Shown here piece by piece: positions 7,079-12,658 of a DNA stretch of 24,754 bases. A model generated the notes under the pieces. It was given only the letters and a program-made list of their open reading frames with translations, searched no databases and was not told the DNA's origin. Made by a program: the position numbers and the translations under genes. The stretch covers positions 1 through 24,754 of the IMG/VR virus record IMGVR_UViG_3300042868_005963, one strand, 5' to 3'. This DNA comes from a virus. Positions within the stretch are counted from its first letter, which is position 1. Each line of letters opens with the position of its first letter.

Positions 7079-7346
7079 CATCAAACCTTTGTAATTGAGC
7101 TTCAATTTCAGGAGGGTTTACAACTTCTTGATCTCTTAAAACTGAAATAAGTTTATTTTTGAACCATTCAGACTTTGCCAAGTCTTCTTCTACATTACCT
7201 TTAAATGGGTAACGTAAGTCATATTTCATCTTACTACCTTTAAGGTATCCAACAAACTCTTCTTTAGTTAAACGACTTTGAATAATATCTATGGTTTCTA
7301 GGCCTCCGATATTATAGTGTCTAGGGTGGTTTACGTTATCTGACAT
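7071..7346 (-). CDS. DUF3310 family protein (91 aa)
   Basis: The N-terminal part has the DUF3310 signature: VNHPRHYN near residues 5-12, then GGLETIDIIQSRL, FVGYLKGSKMKYDLRY and ED-LAKSEWF. The family is common in tailed phages, often near nucleotide metabolism or replication genes; its biochemical role is not established. The start follows AGGAGG by five bases. The C-terminal 30 residues are acidic and Gln-rich and may be specific to this phage. It is coupled to the next small gene by an overlap. Confidence 0.8.
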   Translation of the reverse strand: MSDNVNHPRHYNIGGLETIDIIQSRLTKEEFVGYLKGSKMKYDLRYPFKGNVEEDLAKSEWFKNKLISVLRDQEVVNPPEIEAQLQRFDDE

Positions 7347-7354
7347 ACTGCCTC

Positions 7355-7582
7355 CTATAAATAAAACAACATTGATGACTTCTTACGTGCCTTCATCAAA
7401 GACTGTTTATTAGTCAATGGTAATGGCAATTTAACAAGGCCCTGATCTTCTAACATCTTAGCCCTATATCTGGTAATGTGGCATTCATGATATATTTGTT
7501 TTCTTATAGCTCCAGGATGAGCTTCCATATATGCCTTTATATCTTCGGCTTTTTTTCTATCGTCTAGTACTGTATACATCAT
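7355..7582 (-). CDS. Small putative helix-turn-helix protein (75 aa)
   Basis: Residues about 11-50 (KAEDIKAYMEAHPG, IRKQIYHECHITRYRAKMLEDQGLV) look like a winged-helix or helix-turn-helix unit: helix, short turn, second helix starting with IRKQIYHE, recognition helix ITRYRAKMLEDQGL, then a strand. The C-terminus is Lys/Arg-rich. It overlaps the previous gene as ATGATG, with either of two Mets possible as start. DNA binding is an inference. It would be a candidate regulator for the early genes. Confidence 0.5.
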   Translation of the reverse strand: MMYTVLDDRKKAEDIKAYMEAHPGAIRKQIYHECHITRYRAKMLEDQGLVKLPLPLTNKQSLMKARKKSSMLFYL

Positions 7583-7785
7583 AACCTCGTTTGTTCAAAA
7601 CATTCTAAATGACTTTTAGCAAATATATTAGGTTTTATTTCTTCGTACAATTCACCTTGAATACATTTTAAATTCATGTGGTATTTTTTTGTAGTGCTGT
7701 TATATGTCATAACTGACCATGTAATTAAAGCTCCAATAATAGCGCCTACAAGTAAATAACCATTACCTTCGTATTTAGAGACCAT
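7579..7785 (-). CDS. Small single-pass membrane protein (68 aa)
   Basis: A GGAGG ribosome binding site precedes the ATG. A membrane segment spans about residues 10-27 (YLLVGAIIGALITWSVMTY), followed by a polar 40-residue domain with two Cys (Cys41 and Cys63). The N-terminal tail is short, so the polar domain may face the periplasm. No family is recognised. Confidence 0.55.
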   Translation of the reverse strand: MVSKYEGNGYLLVGAIIGALITWSVMTYNSTTKKYHMNLKCIQGELYEEIKPNIFAKSHLECFEQTRL

Positions 7786-8011
7786 TATTCGCCTCCACTA
7801 AGCGCTTTGAGTCGTACTTATTCATTGCCTTGTACTCTTCAAATTTATCGCCTCTAAACAATGGTGTTATTTTAATATGATGAGTTGACCCTTTTAAGTC
7901 ATTAAGATATGAAAGTTCTTTAGGATGAAATGACCACAAATAAGACTTTTTCAATTCACCTGTTTTAATATCAAATTCTTCATACAAGTATCCTGCCGGC
8001 TCTTTTTTCAT
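7775..8011 (-). CDS. Small hypothetical phage protein (78 aa)
   Basis: A GAGGT ribosome binding site lies about 5 bases before the ATG. The sequence starts KKEPAGYLYEEFD and ends in a Lys/Glu-rich helix. The pattern of an aromatic-rich strand (AGYLYEEFDIKTGELKKSYLW), then a His/Pro section and a strand ending in PLF, is one I associate with short unannotated proteins common in tailed phages. No function can be given. It overlaps the membrane-protein gene by 11 bases. Confidence 0.55.
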   Translation of the reverse strand: MKKEPAGYLYEEFDIKTGELKKSYLWSFHPKELSYLNDLKGSTHHIKITPLFRGDKFEEYKAMNKYDSKRLVEANNGL

Positions 8012-8018
8012 AATGACC

Positions 8019-8372
8019 TCAATAAAATATATGGTTACCTATTGCCACTTTAACTGGTTTATTATTAGCCCATGTAGGTTTAATATCTTTTCTATGAAAA
8101 TATATTGCTCCTTTTGTGGGATCTTTTACTTTTTTATGAAGCACATTATACGCCATGTTTAAATAAGGTTGCAACTGAAATTTTGATGCCAGCTCAACAT
8201 TCCCTATAAAAGAAAATTGTTTTGGCTTATGTAGTTCGTTACATACGTTTTTAGTACTTTGCGCTCTATTAAGTAATACGTACATGACGGCCGTTTGGCC
8301 AGATGTAGGCTCGCCTCGGCTTTCATGGTAGGCTGCCAAGGCAAGGCAAAATGCTGCTGTTTCTATTCCCAT
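8019..8372 (-). CDS. SleB-type cell wall hydrolase (117 aa)
   Basis: The N-terminal half matches the SleB-type hydrolase domain: CLALAAYHESRGEP, with Glu17 as the likely catalytic acid in the AYHESRGE motif, followed by GQTAVMYVLLNRA, VC and QFSF. Proteins of this family cleave peptidoglycan glycan strands (lytic transglycosylase-like). The typical domain is about 110-120 residues, so this is essentially a stand-alone catalytic domain with no binding module and no convincing signal peptide. It starts with TAATG coupling behind AAAGGAG. Its place in the leftward early operon, away from the holin-like genes at 1626-2680, is unusual. Confidence 0.8.
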   Translation of the reverse strand: MGIETAAFCLALAAYHESRGEPTSGQTAVMYVLLNRAQSTKNVCNELHKPKQFSFIGNVELASKFQLQPYLNMAYNVLHKKVKDPTKGAIYFHRKDIKPTWANNKPVKVAIGNHIFY

Positions 8373-8641
8373 TATGAGTCTCCTTTTAAAGCATAATACT
8401 CATCATGACCAAACTTATGAATGAGCATATTTTCTATATGGTGTCTATCATATCCGGATAATATAAGACATATATCAGCTACAGAATTTTTTTCCTTCAT
8501 AAGCCAATTGTAAGACACCTTCCTATTATGCGTATTAGTACCGCATATCTCTGTTATGGCCTGGATCATTACGGCCATTAATAATTTACCTTCCGGTGTT
8601 AGTATAAGTTCTGATCTTAGTGACTCCTTTACCTCTATCAT
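8372..8641 (-). CDS. Small hypothetical protein upstream of hydrolase (89 aa)
   Basis: An 89-residue, mainly helical protein with no recognised motif. It contains GKLLMAVMIQAITEICG and a later HHIENMLIHKFGHDEYY segment. It is translationally coupled to the hydrolase gene. Upstream of its ATG there is only a weak AAGAAAG ribosome binding site, and then about 200 bases that hold pqqA on the other strand. Confidence 0.55.
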   Translation of the reverse strand: MIEVKESLRSELILTPEGKLLMAVMIQAITEICGTNTHNRKVSYNWLMKEKNSVADICLILSGYDRHHIENMLIHKFGHDEYYALKGDS

Positions 8642-8663
8642 TTGCTTACTTTCTTTTAATGTT

Positions 8664-8693
8664 TTTACTGATAGCGAAAACTCACTTTATAGC
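8664..8693 (+). promoter_or_regulatory. Candidate promoter for pqqA
   Basis: TTTACT (8664-8669), an 18-base spacer and TATAGC (8688-8693) form a moderate sigma70-like promoter about 47 bases before the pqqA start; GATAAT at 8695-8700 is an alternative -10. A perfect palindrome GCAATATTGC (8707-8716) lies just downstream and could be an operator. This is a by-eye call; the -35 matches 4 of 6. Confidence 0.35.
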
Positions 8694-8739
8694 CGATAAT
8701 GAAATGGCAATATTGCATTAATTAACCGAGGATAATATT

Positions 8740-8811
8740 ATGTGGACAACTCCAGCAGCTACAGAAATGCGTTTTGGCTTTGAAGTCACAATGTATGTAA
8801 TGAATAAGTAA
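8740..8811 (+). CDS. pqqA: PqqA: PQQ precursor peptide (23 aa)
   Basis: A 23-codon ORF with a GAGGA ribosome binding site about 8 bases upstream. The peptide starts MWTTPAATEMR and continues GFEVTMY, with Glu15 and Tyr19 spaced as in cellular PqqA (E-x-x-x-Y). These are the two residues that PqqE joins and that become the PQQ ring system. The MW-x-x-P-A start and the R-x-G-x-EVT-x-Y core match PqqA of Klebsiella at the same positions, and I recall Methylophilaceae PqqA as still closer. PqqA is used up by PqqE with PqqD and later PqqB/C, none of which are in this window. It lies alone, antisense to the leftward operon, suggesting its own promoter. I am confident in the identity. Confidence 0.93.
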   Translation: MWTTPAATEMRFGFEVTMYVMNK

Positions 8812-8829
8812 TGTGTATAGTGTGTATGG

Positions 8830-8853
8830 GGATGCTCCTAAAAAGGAACATCC
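8830..8853. terminator. Stem-loop between pqqA and the SSB-tail gene
   Basis: GGATGCTCCT (8830-8839), loop AAAA, then AGGAACATCC (8844-8853) form a 10-base-pair stem with one mismatch. It follows pqqA by 18 bases and overlaps the last codons of the converging leftward gene at 8838. There is no good T-run on either side, so it may be a weak bidirectional terminator, an RNA-stabilising hairpin or a transcription roadblock for colliding polymerases. Confidence 0.45.
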
Positions 8854-9074
8854 TCTTCACCTTCTACTGAAGGGCCACTTGGAGCATACTCACCTTTTGG
8901 TGTAATTTTACCTGTATAAACAGGTCTTTTAGATCCTTCTTCTACTTCATTTTTAAACAATGCTAATGTATATTCTTTACCTTCTACATTAAGCATTAAT
9001 GAAATATATTTATTTCCTGTTTTACTTTCACGTAGCCAACCTGCAGCTTTGTTACTATTATCGTACTCAGCCAT
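8838..9074 (-). CDS. Small protein with SSB-like acidic C-terminal tail (78 aa)
   Basis: The C-terminus reads EGEEDVPF, closely resembling the acidic tip of bacterial single-strand DNA binding protein (DDDIPF in E. coli), which recruits replication and repair partners. The first 55 residues are a compact beta-rich domain (GWLRESKTGNKYISLMLNVE, YTLALFKN) of the small single-strand-binding/DUF736-like texture, joined by a Pro/Gly/Ser-rich linker. The neighbouring YqaJ exonuclease and annealing protein genes support a recombination role. Either it is the phage SSB itself or a protein that mimics the tail of the host SSB. AAGGAG precedes its ATG. Confidence 0.7.
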   Translation of the reverse strand: MAEYDNSNKAAGWLRESKTGNKYISLMLNVEGKEYTLALFKNEVEEGSKRPVYTGKITPKGEYAPSGPSVEGEEDVPF

Positions 9075-9077
9075 ACT

Positions 9078-9626
9078 TTACTCCTTAGTAAAAATTGGTT
9101 TCTTAGTCCAGCGTTTAGGCTCTATGTCATCTTCAACATATTTTATAAACTCCAGCGCTAATGGCGTATACCATTCAAGCCATGCCTTACTTCTGTCTAC
9201 TACCTGTATCTTTGTTTCATTTGGCGTCCATATATAAAAATACGCATGAGGCATCTGACATACTTCCATTTGCATTTGCATTTGAAAGTAATAACGTTCA
9301 GGGATCTCTTTATATATTTCCTGAGTGTAAGGACATTTGATCTCAACAACATTGCCATCATAATATCCATCCGGACTTGCGCCAAACGGTAATTTGTCAT
9401 GTAACACAAACTTATTGCCAGGCTCTACAATGTCATTAAATTCTTTTTCTAATGCAGATAATGCAATAGCCTCATGAATATTACCGTATTCAGTCATCTC
9501 ATTGCCTTCAAATGGAGGCTCACGTAAAGTCATTTGACGCCATAACTTTTGCCTTTCATATACTGCCGACCAGGCAATACTAGCCGTAATAACGTTATGA
9601 CGCCTATTATCACTTAAATGGCTCAT
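9078..9626 (-). CDS. YqaJ-type recombination exonuclease (182 aa)
   Basis: The protein shows the YqaJ/lambda-exonuclease-like PD-(D/E)XK pattern: a GN-x-HE element (Glu52, in YGNIHEAIAL), GASPDG (Asp86), a strand with Glu95-x-Lys97 (VVEIKCPY) and a Gln-rich helix (YYFQMQMQMEVCQ) supplying the downstream motif. The family digests double-stranded DNA ends 5' to 3' and delivers single strands to an annealing protein. The partner is the gene immediately upstream, which it overlaps by 4 bases (ATGA). The length is normal. Function would be phage recombination and replication in the cytoplasm. Confidence 0.88.
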   Translation of the reverse strand: MSHLSDNRRHNVITASIAWSAVYERQKLWRQMTLREPPFEGNEMTEYGNIHEAIALSALEKEFNDIVEPGNKFVLHDKLPFGASPDGYYDGNVVEIKCPYTQEIYKEIPERYYFQMQMQMEVCQMPHAYFYIWTPNETKIQVVDRSKAWLEWYTPLALEFIKYVEDDIEPKRWTKKPIFTKE

Positions 9627-10144
9627 GCAGACTTCTTAAGTTCGTTAGCAAACTCACGTACTTTTTCTTGTAGCTCTGGGCCAAATGTAAAAAATGCTTT
9701 TTTAAGTTCACCAGTTCTAGCCGCTTCTGTTAATGTATCTTTAGCAGCTCGCACTTGCTCTTCAGTTACTTCTTGGACTACTGGGTTATTTTGTTGATGA
9801 ATAGCATTCACTACTTCATTAGCAGAGGCAAATTCTGTACCGCCTAAACCTAATGCAGCTAAACATCTGCCAATAGCTGAAGTCTCACAGTTTTCTACAT
9901 AGGATGTTCCATTAATTTGTGATGCTTTACGGAACTCCTGTGCATGTCCTGTAGCAAATGTTTGTACTTGACCACCTTCTAAGTGAACACCTGCATAAGC
10001 CTTAACAATACATTGTTCATCATCAATTTTAATGATCTCGGTTGTTAAAAAATAATTAGGGAATTGCTCTCTAAATTCTTGTACACGTAATGCTACTGTT
10101 TTATATTCTTTACCACGAATGTTTACTACGCCTTGTTTACTCAT
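9623..10144 (-). CDS. Probable single-strand DNA annealing protein (ERF/Rad52-like) (173 aa)
   Basis: Residues about 80-113 contain SYVENCETSAIGRCLAALGL followed by EFASANEVVNAI, a core I associate with phage annealing proteins of the ERF/Rad52-like type: an ETSA-x-GR helix and a Gly-rich turn. The first 75 residues are beta-rich, with an ATGHAQEF element. The C-terminal third is a helical, Glu/Lys-rich tail. The paired exonuclease directly downstream is the usual partner. A different kind of DNA-binding protein cannot be excluded without a profile search. Its start overlaps the preceding tiny gene by 8 bases. Confidence 0.7.
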   Translation of the reverse strand: MSKQGVVNIRGKEYKTVALRVQEFREQFPNYFLTTEIIKIDDEQCIVKAYAGVHLEGGQVQTFATGHAQEFRKASQINGTSYVENCETSAIGRCLAALGLGGTEFASANEVVNAIHQQNNPVVQEVTEEQVRAAKDTLTEAARTGELKKAFFTFGPELQEKVREFANELKKSA

Positions 10145-10277
10145 CTGTACTCTCCTGCAATTGTTTTAATTGTAATTCTCTAATGTAATGTTCTTTTTGA
10201 TCTGCCTTATCATTTGACTCACGCAGATCTTCATTCATTAGTTGCAACTGTTCAATAATTTTTTCTAGCTCGTCCAT
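10137..10277 (-). CDS. Tiny coiled-coil protein (46 aa)
   Basis: A 46-codon ORF overlapping the annealing protein gene by 8 bases and the upstream small membrane-protein gene by 13. A GGAGGG ribosome binding site lies about 5 bases before its ATG. The whole product is a charged Leu-rich helix (MDELEKIIEQLQLMNEDLRE, then RELQLKQLQE), probably a short coiled coil. No family is recognised. The exact fit in the operon and good ribosome binding site support it. Confidence 0.55.
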   Translation of the reverse strand: MDELEKIIEQLQLMNEDLRESNDKADQKEHYIRELQLKQLQESTDE

Positions 10278-10474
10278 AATAACCCTCCGTAAATTAATAT
10301 GAGCAATAACACTACCACAATAAACCTATTTAATGCAACATCTTCATCTTCAAAATTTTCATCACGCTTATAGTCAACACCATAACGCTCCCTATAAGTC
10401 CTGGGAGTTTTAAAGTCCCATTGGTTATACCAGGTATAATGTTTGTCTTTATCCCATCCCCAGCTATCCATCAT
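10265..10474 (-). CDS. Small C-terminal-anchored membrane protein (69 aa)
   Basis: AGGAG lies six bases before the ATG. The N-terminal 48 residues are charged and rich in Trp/Tyr/Asp/Arg (WGWDKDKHYTWYNQWDF). A single membrane segment at about 51-66 (FIVVVLLLILIYGGLLW) ends the protein, so it is a tail-anchored type, with most of it facing the cytoplasm. No family is recognised. It overlaps the small genes on both sides. Confidence 0.55.
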   Translation of the reverse strand: MMDSWGWDKDKHYTWYNQWDFKTPRTYRERYGVDYKRDENFEDEDVALNRFIVVVLLLILIYGGLLWTS

Positions 10475-10577
10475 GCTTCTCCTGCTGTTCTAATTGATAT
10501 TGCTCTTCAAGTTCTTTTTGTCTCCAGAACTCTTGTTGATCTAAATACTCATCATAGTCTAACCATCTTTCGTCCAT
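10464..10577 (-). CDS. Tiny acidic coiled-coil protein (37 aa)
   Basis: A 37-codon ORF joined to the upstream gene by TAATG and overlapping the next gene by 11 bases. The product is Glu/Gln/Asp-rich and helical (WLDYDEYLDQQEF, KELEEQYQLEQQEK). Its 3' end carries the AGGAG ribosome binding site of the next gene. The tight fit in the operon is the main evidence; no function is assigned. Confidence 0.45.
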   Translation of the reverse strand: MDERWLDYDEYLDQQEFWRQKELEEQYQLEQQEKHDG

Positions 10578-10759
10578 TATTCACCTCCCTTGATATTTTG
10601 AATATCATTTTCAAAGTCAGCAAATATTTCATCTATTGTTAAAGTTCTATGAGGGCCAGTTCTATTAAAAAAGTTTTCAAATACATTTGGGTTGTTATTT
10701 GCCCATTCACCACATTTAGGTACTGGTTTTAAGTTAGGTAATTTTTTATTTGTATCCAT
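10577..10759 (-). CDS. First gene of leftward operon, unknown (60 aa)
   Basis: This 60-residue protein follows the divergent control region; an AGGAGAGA ribosome binding site lies just before its ATG. It has a Lys/Pro-rich start (NKKLPNLKPVPKCGEW) and an acidic end (IDEIFADFENDIQNIKGGE). No motif is recognised. As the first gene of an early operon it could be a host-takeover peptide, a common kind of gene at this position, but that is only positional inference. Confidence 0.55.
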   Translation of the reverse strand: MDTNKKLPNLKPVPKCGEWANNNPNVFENFFNRTGPHRTLTIDEIFADFENDIQNIKGGE

Positions 10760-10792
10760 TATTCTCTCCTAGTTAATAAAGACTACAAAACG

Positions 10793-10822
10793 AATATTGA
10801 TCTAATTGAAAATAGAAGTCAA
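10793..10822 (-). promoter_or_regulatory. Candidate leftward early promoter
   Basis: On the minus strand TTGACT (10822-10817), an 18-base spacer and AATATT (10798-10793) precede the 10759 start codon by about 35 bases. The -35 matches 5 of 6 and the -10 matches 4 of 6. It is the best promoter I see for the long leftward operon. It lies back to back with the rightward promoter at 10845-10873. Confidence 0.5.
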
Positions 10823-10866
10823 GCAATTTAGCAAAATATTTTTCTTGCTCTATTTTTTTGCTAGCA
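10821..10866. promoter_or_regulatory. Operator-like cluster of AGCAA/TTGCT elements with TGCTAGCA
   Basis: Between the two divergent promoters AGCAA occurs at 10822-10826 and 10830-10834, and TTGCT at 10845-10849 and 10858-10862; the last merges into the palindrome TGCTAGCA (10859-10866). TTTAGCAAAAT here is also found at 6448-6458 near the clamp gene start. Repeated half-sites around divergent promoters are typical of repressor or activator sites. The protein is not identified. Confidence 0.4.
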
Positions 10867-10873
10867 GTATACT
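10845..10873 (+). promoter_or_regulatory. Candidate rightward promoter for the replication genes
   Basis: TATACT (10868-10873, 5 of 6 with the -10 consensus) follows a weak TTGCTC (10845-10850) at a spacing of 17 bases. The spacer contains TGCTAGCA, as in the clamp promoter. The first gene starts at 10960 behind AAGGAG. The weak -35 suggests that an activator may be needed. Confidence 0.5.
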
Positions 10874-10959
10874 ACCGCTCTATGGATGATACAGTTGAAT
10901 TTTGTAGGAAAGGACGTGTATTATACCATATTTCAATGTGTTACGCTTAAGGAGAGTGT

Positions 10960-11568
10960 ATGAAAATAAGAAACTGGAGTAAATATCAACATTACCATGA
11001 CAGATGTCCGCCATGGATAAAAGTACATAGATCGCTATTAGATGACTTTGAGTGGCATAATTTAGATCCATTATCCGCAAAAATGCTTATTAATTTATGG
11101 TTGTTGGCCGCAGAGGATATTGATGGTAATTTACCATCCGTGGACACTATGGCTTTTAGACTTAGAATTGAAAAGCCTTTGTTAAACAAGTGTTTATCTT
11201 CACTCACACCATGGTTAGAAGAGCTAGATAGCAACGTGCTAGCAAACTTGGAGCAAAGTGGGGGTACAGAGACAGAGACAGAGACAGAGACAGATCCTGT
11301 GGAGCAAGTTTCTATAGAAGAAACTTTTGATAGGTTTTGGAAGTTATATCCGTCTATAAGAAAAGTAGCTAAACAAAAATGTTTTGATCGCTGGAAGGCT
11401 AAAAAGTATTATAAGATAGCTGATCAAATTATAGGTCATGTAGAAGCAATGAAACAAAGCAAGCAATGGAAGGATGGTTTCTCGCCAGCGCCCATAACTT
11501 ACATTCAGCAAATGCGTTGGTTAGATGACGTACAAGTTGAACGTAAACCTTGGGAAGGTGGAATATGA
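10960..11568 (+). CDS. Replication initiator/helicase loader-like protein (202 aa)
   Basis: Residues 1-90 look like a winged-helix DNA-binding domain of the replisome-organiser type: WIKVHRSLLDDFEW, then LINLWLLAAEDIDGNLP and a helix pair. An ETETETETD linker (about 103-111) separates it from a C-terminal domain with FWKLYPSIRKVAKQKCFDRW and SPAPITYIQQMRW. That C-terminal pattern is frequent in phage O/DnaT-like helicase loaders. The gene has an ideal AAGGAG ribosome binding site and overlaps the helicase gene by 4 bases, so initiator and helicase are co-translated. The product would melt or mark an origin and deliver the helicase. Confidence 0.75.
   Translation: MKIRNWSKYQHYHDRCPPWIKVHRSLLDDFEWHNLDPLSAKMLINLWLLAAEDIDGNLPSVDTMAFRLRIEKPLLNKCLSSLTPWLEELDSNVLANLEQSGGTETETETETDPVEQVSIEETFDRFWKLYPSIRKVAKQKCFDRWKAKKYYKIADQIIGHVEAMKQSKQWKDGFSPAPITYIQQMRWLDDVQVERKPWEGGI
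11266..11295 (+). repeat. Hexanucleotide microsatellite (ACAGAG)4 plus ACAGAT
   Basis: Four copies of ACAGAG, then ACAGAT, encode Thr-Glu repeats in the linker of the initiator-like protein. Being a multiple of three, gain or loss of units changes linker length without a frameshift. Confidence 0.9.
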
Positions 11569-12476
11569 ACATCAATGATGCAATTAATAAACTTACAGTC
11601 AGTCAACAAGAAGTAAATAACTTTTACAACGGAGAAACTTATGGTAACGAATTTAAAATTAAGAGTGCAGATATTTTTACTGATGATCTTATTAAATACT
11701 ACTCTACTGAGGTACATGCTGGTAAGACGCTTCCGTGGACTAAAACGCATGATAAGTTCCATGTTCGGGGTGGGGAAGTAACTTTGGTCACCGGCCCTAG
11801 CGGCCACGGCAAGTCAATGTGGCTTTCACAAGTCATATTACATCTTATGAAAACATCAATATGTTTGGTAAGCAGTTTAGAAATGAGGCCGGTACTTACT
11901 ATGGCACGCATGTTGGCCCAGGCGTTAGGATCACAAGAACCTACAGACGAATATATTGCTCGTTTTTGTGAGCGTGCAGCTAATAAACTCTATATTTACG
12001 ATCAGACTGGAGTAACTACATCTGAAGACATGATAGCTACATTGTATTGGGGTAAGCACGTGTTAGGTGTAGAAGTATTTGTTATCGACTCTCTTATGAA
12101 GATGGCTGATATAGCGGAAGATAATTACAACTCTCAAAAACTGTTTGCTGATCGTCTGGCTGTAGTGTGTAGAGATCTTAACATACATATTTTTTTAGTA
12201 GCACATACTAGAAAACTATCAGATGAAGAGCAGATACCTGACGCTACGGATATCATGGGCAGCTCGCATCTGCGTAACCTTTCAGATAATATTTTATGTT
12301 GCTGGCGCAACCGATATAAACAGCGTTTGCAAGAAGAGGGAAAAACACCTGAGGCTGACTTAAAAATTATTCCGGATGCAAAAATATTCGTCCAGAAGCA
12401 GCGTAATTTTCAGTTTGAGGGATCATTCAATTTCTGGTATGATCCAAAAGGTTTACGTTATAAGGAAAGTCCATGA
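11565..12476 (+). CDS. DnaB-like replicative helicase, ATPase domain (303 aa)
   Basis: The start at 11565 overlaps the previous stop (ATGA) with GGAAGG upstream; a GTG/TTG-type start at 11550 is less likely. The RecA-like core has Walker A GPSGHGKS (about 77-84), the SLEM element, Walker B VFVID (171-175), AHTRK with His214, and the DnaB-type region MGSSHLRNLSDNIL, followed by QKQRNFQFEG-x-F-x-FW. This is the C-terminal helicase domain of DnaB; the usual N-terminal domain is absent, as in T7/twinkle-like and other phage helicases. It unwinds DNA at the phage replication fork. No primase is in the window. Confidence 0.9.
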   Translation: MNINDAINKLTVSQQEVNNFYNGETYGNEFKIKSADIFTDDLIKYYSTEVHAGKTLPWTKTHDKFHVRGGEVTLVTGPSGHGKSMWLSQVILHLMKTSICLVSSLEMRPVLTMARMLAQALGSQEPTDEYIARFCERAANKLYIYDQTGVTTSEDMIATLYWGKHVLGVEVFVIDSLMKMADIAEDNYNSQKLFADRLAVVCRDLNIHIFLVAHTRKLSDEEQIPDATDIMGSSHLRNLSDNILCCWRNRYKQRLQEEGKTPEADLKIIPDAKIFVQKQRNFQFEGSFNFWYDPKGLRYKESP

Positions 12477-12658
12477 AAACAGCAAATGAATTTTTAAAAG
12501 AAATGCAAAAGGTATTTGGTGATGTTGAATATAGAGCTACATCTAATGAAGGTATAGTATTTAAAAGCAAAGGATGGGATAACAAATATGGCAAAGAGAA
12601 TGACAGTAAACGAAGTGAATTTCCAAGAGTTTATGGATATGGTCAAAAGCGAAATTAA
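12473..12658 (+). CDS. Small hypothetical protein overlapping helicase and NinB-like genes (61 aa)
   Basis: The ATG overlaps the helicase stop (ATGA). The 61 residues begin with an amphipathic helix (ANEFLKEMQKVFGDV) and end in a Lys/Arg/Tyr-rich tail. The last 71 bases overlap the next gene in another frame. Coupling to the helicase and continuous use of the frame support it, but the long overlap means that the C-terminal part may be under constraint from the other gene. No function is recognised. Confidence 0.5.
   Translation: MKTANEFLKEMQKVFGDVEYRATSNEGIVFKSKGWDNKYGKENDSKRSEFPRVYGYGQKRN

Noticed and set aside
10880-11080. Minus-strand 66-codon ORF across the rightward leader and initiator gene
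   Set aside because: It runs antisense through a clear + gene start and its ribosome binding site; no supporting signal.
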